A stretch of DNA of 52,152 bases from JABHCC01 sp964444375 (GTDB lineage Bacteria; Bacteroidota; Bacteroidia; Bacteroidales; UBA12481), in assembly GCA_964444375.1 (NCBI GenBank), contig CAYUGX010000002.1, forward strand, positions 1-52,152. The letters run 5' to 3'. A program made the position numbers and the translations under genes. The notes under the pieces were generated by a model. That model was not told the origin of the DNA. It searched no databases and saw only the letters and a program-made list of their open reading frames with translations. Below are positions 26,369-34,408 of the stretch, in pieces; position 1 is the first letter of the stretch; every line of letters starts with the position of its first letter.

Positions 26369-26941
26369 ATGACATCGGACTATTACAAGACGAAGGCTTC
26401 AGTCGAAGAGTATATTAGGCTGGCTGAAGGTGTAAATGGTGGTGAGTTGATTAAAAAACTCAAATCTTTCTTACCGGAGAATTCATATTTGCTTGAAATT
26501 GGATCAGGACCAGGATCAGATTATAACCTACTAATTAGCGATTATCAGGTTTTGGGCTCCGATAATTCTCCTGAATTCATTGAGCACCTGAAAACGAGAT
26601 ATCCGGCAGGTCACTTTCTTGAATTGGATGCGGTAACCCTGCAGATAGAGGAGAAGTTTGATGGGATCTATTCAAACAAAGTGATGCATCACCTCCAGAA
26701 CGCTGAATTGATCGATTCAATTACTCGACAACATGATATCTTGTCCAGGGGAGGAATCATATGCCATTCCTTTTGGGCTGGAGAAGGCTCAGAAATCTTC
26801 AAAGGATTGTTTGTAAATTATCATACTGAAGATGCCTTAACTGAGTTCTTCGGAGACTTATTTGATTTACTTCTCATAGAAAAATACGCAGAGTTCGAGG
26901 AGGCTGATTCACTTGTGTTAATCGGTAGGAAAAGAAATTGA
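26369..26941 (+). CDS. Class I SAM-dependent methyltransferase
   Basis: The protein has 190 residues. Motif I is YLLEIGSGPGSDYNLL (about residues 39-53), which binds S-adenosylmethionine. The acidic motif II region is VLGSDNSPEFIEHLK, and post-II has FDGIYSNKVMHHL. This is the Rossmann-like methyltransferase fold without a substrate-specific domain. The acceptor is unknown. The neighbouring LamG-GH127 and sulfatase genes raise sugar methylation or demethylation chemistry as a thought, but it could equally be an unrelated housekeeping gene. The next gene's nearest start is 21 bp downstream. Confidence 0.88.
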   Translation: MTSDYYKTKASVEEYIRLAEGVNGGELIKKLKSFLPENSYLLEIGSGPGSDYNLLISDYQVLGSDNSPEFIEHLKTRYPAGHFLELDAVTLQIEEKFDGIYSNKVMHHLQNAELIDSITRQHDILSRGGIICHSFWAGEGSEIFKGLFVNYHTEDALTEFFGDLFDLLLIEKYAEFEEADSLVLIGRKRN

Positions 26942-26961
26942 ATAAAGCAATAACTGACAGA

Positions 26962-28371
26962 ATGAAGTTCAATTCCACCATAGTAATGTGCCTACTTTTA
27001 TCACTGGGATCCTGTACTGATATTTCAAGGAATTCCGGTAAACCCCATATCATCCTCGTTATGGCTGACGATCAGGGCTGGGGCGATGTGGGTTATAATG
27101 GGCATCCTTTTGTACAAACACCAGCACTTGATGCCATGGCTGGCGAAGGCTTCGTATTTGAACGCTTCTATGCGGCTGCACCCGTTTGTTCGCCCACGCG
27201 CGCCAGTTTGATGACGGGGCGAAATTCCATTAGGACGAAAGTGCCCAATCATGGCCGGTACATGCGTCCTCATGAGCAAACCATTGCTGAGTCACTAAAA
27301 GCGGCTGGCTATGTGACTGGAATATTCGGAAAAGTACACTTGGGCTCAGGCCAACCCGATTCACCCTGTAATCCCAGCGGTATGGGCTTCGATGAATGGG
27401 TAGTGGGTCTGAACTTCTTTGATAACAATCCATACCTGAGCCGCAATGGCAAAGTCGAGCAGTTCACTGGCAAGGGCTCTGTGGTGTTAATGGATGAAGC
27501 GCTTGCTTTTCTAAAGAATCATAAGGAGGGAGATCGTCCAATGTTCGCTGTTATCTGGTTTCCTTCTCCACACGATCCTCACGCCGAAGTTCCTGAAGGA
27601 CCCAGCCTGTACGATGATGAGAAGCATGCTGGCTATTACAGAGAGATTACCTTGCTCGATCAACAATTCGGACGGTTGCGGAGCGAACTCAGAATTATGG
27701 GAATCAGTGAACATACCATCTTATGGTACTGTAGCGACAATGGCGGATTAGTAGCCGAGACATCCGGTGGACGGGCACGGAAAGGTAGCATCTATGAAGG
27801 TGGTCTGCGCGTTCCGGCCATAATCGAATGGCCAGCTCAGAAGCTTCAAGGTTTAACAACTGTTCCTGTATTTACCTGCGACATGTATCCAACACTTATG
27901 GTCATGGCCGGCGTTGAAACTGATTATCCCTTCCCGCTAGATGGTACTGATGTGAGTAACATAATTGATGGAACAGACGACAAACGAAGTAAACCGATGG
28001 GTTTCTGGCACCTCTTCCAGAATGGACAGGCCACCTGGAGCGACCGGATTCTGAAAGATATCATGGAAAAGCAACAGACCAATACACCTCTTCCTCACAA
28101 TCCCTATCGGATGCAAAAGGACGTCTATGAGTTTCCACAATACCCTGAGGATACAGCACATGGTCATGCTGCCTGGAACGACTGGCCATGGAAACTGCAC
28201 CGAGTCGATGGTGAAAAGTATGAGCTGTATAATCTACGGGATGACCCTATGGAAACAACTGACCTGTCAGAGGATACCCAGCACACTCAGCGCTTCAATC
28301 AAATGCAATATGAGCTGGATGCATGGATGCGGTCTGTAATAAGAAGCATCAATGGAGAAGACTATGAATAA
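26962..28371 (+). CDS. S1-family sulfatase lipoprotein (second in window)
   Basis: The protein has 469 residues from the ATG at 26962. A TTG at 26938 would overlap the methyltransferase stop and precede the signal peptide, so I reject it. The lipoprotein signal ends LSLGSC (Cys18). Metal aspartates lie in MADDQGWGD (36-37). The formylglycine motif is C-S-P-T-R at 76-80. GKVHLG and CSDNGG complete the site. It differs from the first sulfatase by CSPTR against CTPSR and in its later loops. It is likely exported and acts on sulfated sugar. The beta-helix protein follows 18 bp downstream. Confidence 0.93.
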   Translation: MKFNSTIVMCLLLSLGSCTDISRNSGKPHIILVMADDQGWGDVGYNGHPFVQTPALDAMAGEGFVFERFYAAAPVCSPTRASLMTGRNSIRTKVPNHGRYMRPHEQTIAESLKAAGYVTGIFGKVHLGSGQPDSPCNPSGMGFDEWVVGLNFFDNNPYLSRNGKVEQFTGKGSVVLMDEALAFLKNHKEGDRPMFAVIWFPSPHDPHAEVPEGPSLYDDEKHAGYYREITLLDQQFGRLRSELRIMGISEHTILWYCSDNGGLVAETSGGRARKGSIYEGGLRVPAIIEWPAQKLQGLTTVPVFTCDMYPTLMVMAGVETDYPFPLDGTDVSNIIDGTDDKRSKPMGFWHLFQNGQATWSDRILKDIMEKQQTNTPLPHNPYRMQKDVYEFPQYPEDTAHGHAAWNDWPWKLHRVDGEKYELYNLRDDPMETTDLSEDTQHTQRFNQMQYELDAWMRSVIRSINGEDYE

Positions 28372-28389
28372 CCTACTAAACTTTAACCT

Positions 28390-29961
28390 ATGAAGCCAAT
28401 CCTATTTCTGTTTATGGGATTAAGCACTACTTTGTTAATGACAAAAAGTGCAGATTGTCAGCCTGGTAATGGAGAGATTGAGTCAGATTATATGGGATAT
28501 GTAATCTACAGCGACTTCGGTGCTAAAGGAGATGGAAAAACAGATGATGCCGAGGCAATTGCCAGGGCCCATGCATACGCCAACGAGAATAAGCTCAAGG
28601 TCAAAGCTGATCCTGAAGCCACATACTATATCAGTGGAAAAGAGTGCACCGCAATTATCCAAACAGATACTGATTTTGGTACAGCCTCCTTCATCATTGA
28701 TGACCGGGAGGTGGAAAATCGCACTGCACCGATATTTCTGGTTACATCCAGAGAGAAAATAATCGAGCTTGATCCGGTAGGTACCCTTAAAAGAAATCAA
28801 GACAAAGTCAGTATTGCACTAACAGGTCCTTGCTTGATTACGGTAACGAATGCCAATGTGATGCACTACATCCGATATGGGCTCAACCAGAATAATGGCT
28901 CACCGCAGACGGATATCTTCATCGTTGACGAAAAGGGAAGGGTGGATCAGGATGCGCCGATCATCTGGGATTTTGACCAGATAACAAAGATGACAGCGCT
29001 GCCGATCGATAAGGAAACATTAACCATCACTGGAGGACGATTCACCACAATTGCCAATCAAGAAGACTCAAAATATAACTATTACAGCCGCAACATAGCC
29101 ATCAGACGCTCAAATGTAGTGGTAAATAGACTGGAACACCGTGTGAAGGGAGAAGGAGAGCACGGGGCACCCTATGGAGGTTTCATCAACATCAGTGACT
29201 GCGCTGAGGTAACAGTGAAAAATACCGTCCTCACCGGACATAAAACGTATCGAACAATCGGTCGGGCAGGGAAGCCGGTATCAATGGGATCCTATGATAT
29301 TTTAGCCTCCCGGGCTATCAATGTGTCCTTTGTGAATTGCAGTCAGACCAACGACATCAATGATCGCACCTACTGGGGGATCATCGGTTCAAATTATTGC
29401 AAGAATTTAATGTATGAGAAATGTGTTTTTTCGCGTTTTGATGCACATAAGGGTGTGGCAAATGCCACAATCCGCAATTCGATTCTTGGACACATGGGCA
29501 TCAACGCCATCGGGACCGGTACCTTTAAAGTAGAGAACTGTATCATTCGTGGACGGAGCGTCATCAACCTCCGTTCAGATTATGGCAGTACCTGGCAGGG
29601 GGAATTTATTATCCGCAATTGTGTTTTTGTGCCGGCCAACGGAAAACCAACAACAGCCAGTTTGATCAGTGGTTCTTATTCAGGTAAACATGATTTTGGC
29701 TACACCTGCTACATGCCTGAGCGGATCACCATTGAAAATCTGCAGATCGACGATTCTACCCATCCGGTAGGGTACCCAGGACCTGCGATTTTTACCAATT
29801 TCAATCCACGAAATACCGATGAGACTTATGTGGAGGATTATCCTTATGTCATCACTAAAGAAGTCATTCTGAATAATGTAAGTACAGCAAGTGGCAAGGC
29901 CTTGCGAATAAGTGATAATGATTATATGTTTAGGAATGTGAAGGTTAGTAAAAGTAAATAA
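28390..29961 (+). CDS. Right-handed beta-helix protein (pectate lyase superfamily-like)
   Basis: This 523-residue protein has a signal peptide ending SADCQ. The start of the domain is YVIYSDFGAKGDGKTDDAEA (about residues 37-56), the classical opening of pectate-lyase-like and GH28-like helices, with an Asp-rich coil (GDGKTDDAEA). Later segments repeat short Asn/Cys-rich coils (NVSFVNCSQTND, KNLMYEKCVFSRFD, ATIRNSILGHMG), typical of parallel beta-helix rungs. It may be a lyase, hydrolase or epimerase on polysaccharides. I could not place the catalytic residues. It lies 18 bp after the sulfatase and completes that cluster. Confidence 0.75.
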   Translation: MKPILFLFMGLSTTLLMTKSADCQPGNGEIESDYMGYVIYSDFGAKGDGKTDDAEAIARAHAYANENKLKVKADPEATYYISGKECTAIIQTDTDFGTASFIIDDREVENRTAPIFLVTSREKIIELDPVGTLKRNQDKVSIALTGPCLITVTNANVMHYIRYGLNQNNGSPQTDIFIVDEKGRVDQDAPIIWDFDQITKMTALPIDKETLTITGGRFTTIANQEDSKYNYYSRNIAIRRSNVVVNRLEHRVKGEGEHGAPYGGFINISDCAEVTVKNTVLTGHKTYRTIGRAGKPVSMGSYDILASRAINVSFVNCSQTNDINDRTYWGIIGSNYCKNLMYEKCVFSRFDAHKGVANATIRNSILGHMGINAIGTGTFKVENCIIRGRSVINLRSDYGSTWQGEFIIRNCVFVPANGKPTTASLISGSYSGKHDFGYTCYMPERITIENLQIDDSTHPVGYPGPAIFTNFNPRNTDETYVEDYPYVITKEVILNNVSTASGKALRISDNDYMFRNVKVSKSK

Positions 29962-30000
29962 TCGATAAGTAGTAGCGAAAATAAGCAAATGATTCATCTT

Positions 30001-30571
30001 CTACTTGGTAATAGCTAAGCAGAAATCGCTTATATGTTTTAAGGTAGTTGGAGAGAAGGTTTGTTGGCGATTAGCGTATTCATTGGGTCTTCCGGTATTA
30101 CAAACCTGAAAAAGATGGTTATGTTGAATAATTTCTTTACGCTCAATGACTCTATTCCCTCCGATTCTAAGCGCTGTCTCTATAGCATCTAAATTCACCT
30201 TGGCATCAACCTGACAATCAAGTTCCCCATGTAGTAAGAGAACTGGGCAATTGACATCTTGCCAGACCTCGGTTGGTTCGACCTGAAATGACTTCCGAAA
30301 GGCTGGTGTTCTGAAGAATTTAATAGCACGTTCAGGTGGTCCTGGGTAGAAGAACTGCCGTAAATCCGGGGCCAGCATTTGAGCCATTTCATTATACAGC
30401 CGGAAAAATGCCCGCTTGCCTTGGTAATGTCAAAGTCCCGGCCAACTTAACTCCGTCAGACGAGTTTATAAATGTGATCTCTTTTGCTTCGAAACCATTC
30501 TCATAAATGCAGCCTGCCAGAGTAAATACTAATAGTAGAATTAGTGCAAGATTGAAGGTAGTAACTTTCAT
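30001..30571 (-). pseudogene. Decayed alpha/beta hydrolase with internal deletion and frameshift
   Basis: From an ATG at 30571 the frame encodes a lipoprotein signal (MKVTTFNLALILLLVFTLAG then Cys) and the start of an acyl-hydrolase (ITFINSSDGVKLAGTLTLPR), then stops at about residue 60 within RQAGIFPAV. A second frame, one base off, reads GKRAFFRLYNEMAQMLAPDL and gives the C-terminal part of the same family, with VLLLHGELDCQVDA and NHLFQ (catalytic Asp and His), ending at 30001. The central lid and the nucleophile Ser region are absent, so about 150 or more codons are missing. I infer one deletion plus a shift. Enzyme activity is not expected. Confidence 0.75.
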
Positions 30572-30581
30572 GTATGTGGGT

Positions 30582-32648
30582 TTAAAGCAATCCTTGCTCG
30601 GTAAGTCGTTTCTTGAAGGAGGCCTGGGTCTTCAAGAAGCGGTCTTCAATGACCTGGAGCATTCGGTGGAATTCAGCTTCGTCCTGAAGATTGTCGTAGA
30701 GGGGGTCAATTTTCAAAAATAGCAGGATCCAGTAGTGATAATGATCCAGTTCTGAGAATCGTTTGAGGTGTGCAAGCGCTTGCTGCTTGTCATTTGTGGC
30801 ACTGTAATAGACCGATAGACTAAGATCTTTGTAAATCGATTCGTTTTCTTCAGCCCACCGCCGATAGTTTTCGAAAAGTTGAGCTGCTTCTTTATGCATA
30901 CCAATACGCTGCAGAGTTTCAGCAATTTTGGCATCTTCTCCAGTATAGGCACTAAGTCCTAACTGTTCTCTGACCATAAGCAGAATAGAAAACCATCTAT
31001 AGGCCTCTTCAAAATCTCGTCGGTAAAAATTGATCTTACCCAGTTCAACGAGCAGATCAAGCCTGGTAGTGTCTTTATTAAATGTAGCCAGCAATTTCTG
31101 ATGAGTCAAATCAAGGTCCTGGTCGATTGCAAATTGATGATAGGCAGCCAAAGATTCAGTATACAAGTTATTGGTATCATATTGCAATGACAAATCGATA
31201 TAGGCTGCCGACTCATCAATGAATCCAGCTTGAATTAGGGCGTTAGCTACATGCAGATAGAGAAAACTAACCATCACTGAGTCTTCCTTAGGTTTATCGA
31301 GTCTAAGCCCTTTTAAGGCATACTCCAGGTACTTTTCTGTATTGGGTAGGTACGTTGTATAAAAATCCGATAGGGTGCTGATGACCAGTGGAGAATTGGG
31401 ATGATATTCATAGGCCTTTTCTAAGAAAGGTTCTGCCTTCTTGTATTCATTACTATTCAGAAAATANNNNNNNNNNTTCGCGAGTAAACCTTGAGGTAGT
31501 TTTGGGTCAGCCAGCAAGGCCTGATCGGCGTAGTAATTGATTGAATCCAGAAAGATTCGTTCGGTTTTTGGAGCTTCCAAAAAGAAATAGGTGATGGCAA
31601 TTCCGGCCAGTGCTCTTGCGAATCCAGGGTCCAGCTCAACTGCCCGATGATAATATATCAGTGCAGTAAGCAAGTGTTCTTGTCCCTGGAACATCAGGTC
31701 ATAACCTTTCAGAAAATTGTCGTAGGCCTCTGGATTATCAGTCGGAACTTTCTCGAGCTCCTGGATCTCCTCGGGGGTTATAATGGCCTTTATTTCTCGC
31801 ACAATGTCAATGGCAATATCATTCTGCAGTGAGAAAATATCTACTAGCTCGCGGTTATACTCGTATGCCCAGACCTGTCTGTCACTCTTTGCCTCAATCA
31901 ATCGCACCTGTAACCTGATCTGATCGTCCACTTTCTGGCCATTCCCCTCAATAAAATAGTTGACATCCAGCTCTTTAGCCATCTCTGGGATAATCATTGG
32001 AGCATTGCGGTAATGCTCGACCGAGGTTCGGCTAATTACCCGCAGATCTTCAATCTTCTGTAAATTATTTAATACCGAACCCATCACCCCATTGATAAGA
32101 TAGATATTGCTGCTATCGGCGCTATTGTTACGAAACGGGAGTACAGCGATTGATTTTTCAATGGGTGCTTGTGGCGAAGGCCACCAGTATGACGGCCCGA
32201 CAACAACCAGGATGATACCGATTATAACAACAATTACCACTACGATAAGTCCCCATAATCCCCAAATCTTGAATTCCCGACGCCCTGAGTCCCGAGTCTC
32301 ACCTCCCGAATCCCCAGTCCCTGGTCCCTGCTTCCCAACCTCCCCCGGTGAATACCCATACTCTTCGTGAAAACACTTGATGAAATACGACGGACTACTG
32401 AACCCAACTTCATAAGCGACTTCAGAAACAGTCACTCCACCTTCCTCAAGCAGGGCCTTGGCACTTTCAAGTCGCGACTGACGAATAAAAGCACTCACAG
32501 ATAGCCCAGTCTCCTTTTTCACCCGCCGCAACAAGTTTGACCGACTCATAGAAACAGCCTCAGCCAACTCAGTAACCCCAAATTGACTATTACCAAGATT
32601 TCGATCAATGATCGTTCTGATATTCTCTATGAATTGATTGTCGTTCAT
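30582..32648 (-). CDS. AraC-type HTH/TolB-like/TPR membrane-bound regulator
   Basis: This 688-residue protein has an N-terminal AraC/XylS helix-turn-helix (5-104, with VSMSRSNLLRRVKKETGLS and VSEVAYEVGFSSPSYFIKCF). A Gly/Ser-rich linker (104-124) follows, encoded by heptad-phased DNA, then one transmembrane helix (about 129-151). Next is a TolB/FlgO-like domain (SIAVLPFRNNSADS...VISRTSVEHYRNAP, 165-290) and TPR repeats to the end. The layout places DNA binding in the cytoplasm and the sensor domain across the membrane, as in one-component regulators of Bacteroidota. Targets are unknown. Residues about 391-394 are undetermined because of the 10-N gap, so the frame across the gap is an assumption. 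Confidence 0.85.
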   Translation of the reverse strand: MNDNQFIENIRTIIDRNLGNSQFGVTELAEAVSMSRSNLLRRVKKETGLSVSAFIRQSRLESAKALLEEGGVTVSEVAYEVGFSSPSYFIKCFHEEYGYSPGEVGKQGPGTGDSGGETRDSGRREFKIWGLWGLIVVVIVVIIGIILVVVGPSYWWPSPQAPIEKSIAVLPFRNNSADSSNIYLINGVMGSVLNNLQKIEDLRVISRTSVEHYRNAPMIIPEMAKELDVNYFIEGNGQKVDDQIRLQVRLIEAKSDRQVWAYEYNRELVDIFSLQNDIAIDIVREIKAIITPEEIQELEKVPTDNPEAYDNFLKGYDLMFQGQEHLLTALIYYHRAVELDPGFARALAGIAITYFFLEAPKTERIFLDSINYYADQALLADPKLPQGLLAXXXXYFLNSNEYKKAEPFLEKAYEYHPNSPLVISTLSDFYTTYLPNTEKYLEYALKGLRLDKPKEDSVMVSFLYLHVANALIQAGFIDESAAYIDLSLQYDTNNLYTESLAAYHQFAIDQDLDLTHQKLLATFNKDTTRLDLLVELGKINFYRRDFEEAYRWFSILLMVREQLGLSAYTGEDAKIAETLQRIGMHKEAAQLFENYRRWAEENESIYKDLSLSVYYSATNDKQQALAHLKRFSELDHYHYWILLFLKIDPLYDNLQDEAEFHRMLQVIEDRFLKTQASFKKRLTEQGLL
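31467..31476. other. Assembly gap (10 Ns) within the regulator gene
   Basis: Ten consecutive N bases lie in the TPR region of the AraC/TolB/TPR gene. The frame continues on both sides, so the gap length is probably close to correct modulo 3, or was set by chance. The true sequence could be a repeat copy or a scaffold joint. Confidence 0.99.
32247..32344. repeat. 7-bp-phased TCCC tract inside the regulator coding sequence
   Basis: On the plus strand the units from 32287 read GAGTCCC, GAGTCTC, ACCTCCC, GAATCCC, CAGTCCC, TGGTCCC, then two 8-bp units. Each has the form NNNTCCC. Less regular relatives extend upstream to about 32247. On the minus strand this encodes the linker between the HTH and the membrane helix (about residues 103-122). 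Seven is not a multiple of three, so a unit gain or loss would shift the frame. Confidence 0.75.
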
Positions 32649-32709
32649 GAATATGCTTTAGTGAACAGTTATCAGCTAGTAAAAAATCACATACGATAAA
32701 TGGCAATCC

Positions 32710-32733
32710 CCCAACACCCAGCACCCAACACCC
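32710..32733. repeat. 7-bp-phased CCC tract near the ankyrin gene
   Basis: CCC at 32710, 32717, 32724 and 32731 is spaced exactly 7 bp (CCCAACA, CCCAGCA, CCCAACA, CCCTGCA). It lies in the 180-bp gap between the divergent regulator (start 32648) and the ankyrin gene (start 32829). It is the same type as the tracts at 11337 and 32287. Confidence 0.8.
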
Positions 32734-32828
32734 TGCACTTCAAATTTAACATCTTTTGCATCATATTTGCTATTCGATGCATCATGATTCGCCGCATTTT
32801 TGTGGTGTTGAACTAAATGAAAATCAAA

Positions 32829-33359
32829 ATGAAAAATGTTATCGTTTCTTTCGCGATCTTGATGAGCTTGGTGGCTTGTAATAATGCAAATAATGAGGTG
32901 GAGACTCCTGAAATTGATATTTATGGGGCTACTGTGATGGGGGATTTGAAAACCGTTGAACAGCACATTGCTGCCGGAACCGATCTGAATGCCCCTGATT
33001 CTTTGGGCGGATCGCCACCCTTGGTTACCGCTGCTGTTTTTGGTAAAACTGAAGTTGCCCAAGTTTTGATTGACGCCGGAGCCGATCTCAATACAAGCAA
33101 CCGCGATGGATCGACAGCTCTGTACTGTGCGGCTTTCTTTGGCCGGGTTGAGATCCTGAAAGCCTTACTGGAGGCGGGTGCTGATAAAGAAATTGGCAAC
33201 AATTTTGGCAGTACTCCCTTGCAATCAGTTAGTACTGACTTCGAAGAGGTCAAAATGATCTATGATATGTTTAGCAAAGAACTCGGACCACTCGGATTCA
33301 GACTGGATTACAATCAATTGAAAAAAGACCGTATCGAAATTGCAGAGTTGCTTAGATAA
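32829..33359 (+). CDS. Ankyrin-repeat lipoprotein
   Basis: The protein has 176 residues from the ATG at 32829; a start at 32817 adds four residues. The lipoprotein signal is MKNVIVSFAILMSLVAC. Three to four ankyrin repeats follow, with units such as DLKTVEQHIAAGTDLNAPDS, GKTEVAQVLIDAGADLNTSN and GRVEILKALLEAGADKEIGN, and the usual G-x-TPL-like turns (GSTPLQ). Ankyrin repeats bind proteins. As a lipoprotein it acts at the envelope, partner unknown. It is divergent from the AraC/TolB regulator and precedes an acyltransferase by 29 bp. Confidence 0.85.
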   Translation: MKNVIVSFAILMSLVACNNANNEVETPEIDIYGATVMGDLKTVEQHIAAGTDLNAPDSLGGSPPLVTAAVFGKTEVAQVLIDAGADLNTSNRDGSTALYCAAFFGRVEILKALLEAGADKEIGNNFGSTPLQSVSTDFEEVKMIYDMFSKELGPLGFRLDYNQLKKDRIEIAELLR

Positions 33360-33388
33360 TCAGATCTTGACGATTTTATTTTTACACC

Positions 33389-34408
33389 ATGGAAAGAAGA
33401 TATGATGTTGACTGGCTGCGTGTGTTTGCCATTGCGCTATTGATTGTATACCATATTGGTATCGGTTTTCAGCCCTGGGGAGGCCTGTTTGGTTTTTTGG
33501 TAAATGAAGATTCGTTTCCTGGTCTTTGGCCCGCTATGTCAGTCATGAACGTATGGCGAATCCCACTTCTCTTTGCTATTTCTGGCATGGGCGTGGCTTT
33601 CGCCATGCGCAAACGTAACGTCAGGCAATTGATCGGTGAGCGATTCAGACGGATTTTACTGCCATTTATTATCGGATCCCTCACCATAGTTCCACTGCAC
33701 CTGTTGATCTGGGCAGTCTGGTACAAGCAAGACATTACATATATTCCATCTCCTGGCCATCTGTGGTTTCTGGCCAACATCTTCGTTTACGTTTTGCTGT
33801 GCTTGCCGCTGTTCTATTTTTTGCGTAGAAGAGAAGGTCAGACCATTCAACGCAGGGTTCAATTTCTGTTTAAATCACCTATCGGATGGGCCTTAATGAC
33901 CATTTTAATCATAGTAGAAGTTATACTGGTCAACCCAGATAGTTATACTCTTTACGTATTCAATTTACATGGGTTCATACTGGGATTAATCGCATTCATT
34001 TTCGGATTCCTCCTGATTTACTGTCAGGAGGTAGCTGGCAATATGCTTATCAAATACAGGTGGTTGTATAGTGCATTAGCTATAGCATTGTACTTCTTTA
34101 GATGGATAGTTTTCGACCTTGAGGCCCCCTATCCCTTGATGGCTATCGAAACGGCAACCTGGATTTTCGCCGCCTTCGCCCTGGCCAGGAAATATCTCAA
34201 TAGAAACTCAAAAATTCTGAGATACCTAACACCAGCAGCCTATCCGGTTTACGTGGTTCATATGTTAGTTTTGTATGCAGGGTCCTATATTCTATTCCCA
34301 ATGAATCTACCAGCAGAACTGAAATTCATCATCCTGTCGATTTTTACGTATGCTGGATGTATTGGGTTGTACGAGGTTTGGCGGAGGGTGAAACGATTAT
34401 GGCTTTAG
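33389..34408 (+). CDS. Acyltransferase family 3 membrane protein
   Basis: This 339-residue protein opens MERRYDVDWLRVFAIALLIVYHIGIGF, which carries the family's 'D.lR..a...V...H' pattern with the catalytic-type His. About ten hydrophobic helices follow, with basic loops (MRKRNVRQLIGERFRRILLPF). Acyltransferase-3 enzymes transfer acetyl or other acyl groups to cell-surface sugars or lipids. The acceptor is unknown. Its stop codon (TAG, 34406-34408) shares bases with the TAA of the convergent aminopeptidase gene (34405-34407), an extremely tight arrangement. Confidence 0.87.
   Translation: MERRYDVDWLRVFAIALLIVYHIGIGFQPWGGLFGFLVNEDSFPGLWPAMSVMNVWRIPLLFAISGMGVAFAMRKRNVRQLIGERFRRILLPFIIGSLTIVPLHLLIWAVWYKQDITYIPSPGHLWFLANIFVYVLLCLPLFYFLRRREGQTIQRRVQFLFKSPIGWALMTILIIVEVILVNPDSYTLYVFNLHGFILGLIAFIFGFLLIYCQEVAGNMLIKYRWLYSALAIALYFFRWIVFDLEAPYPLMAIETATWIFAAFALARKYLNRNSKILRYLTPAAYPVYVVHMLVLYAGSYILFPMNLPAELKFIILSIFTYAGCIGLYEVWRRVKRLWL

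Noticed and set aside
30001..30387. Treating the 128-codon C-terminal frame as a complete gene
   Set aside because: It lacks the nucleophile half, and the missing N-terminal piece lies just upstream in another frame, so it is part of a remnant.
32676..33062. 128-codon minus-strand frame over the ankyrin gene start
   Set aside because: It overlaps the ankyrin coding region and the heptad tract and shows no protein features.
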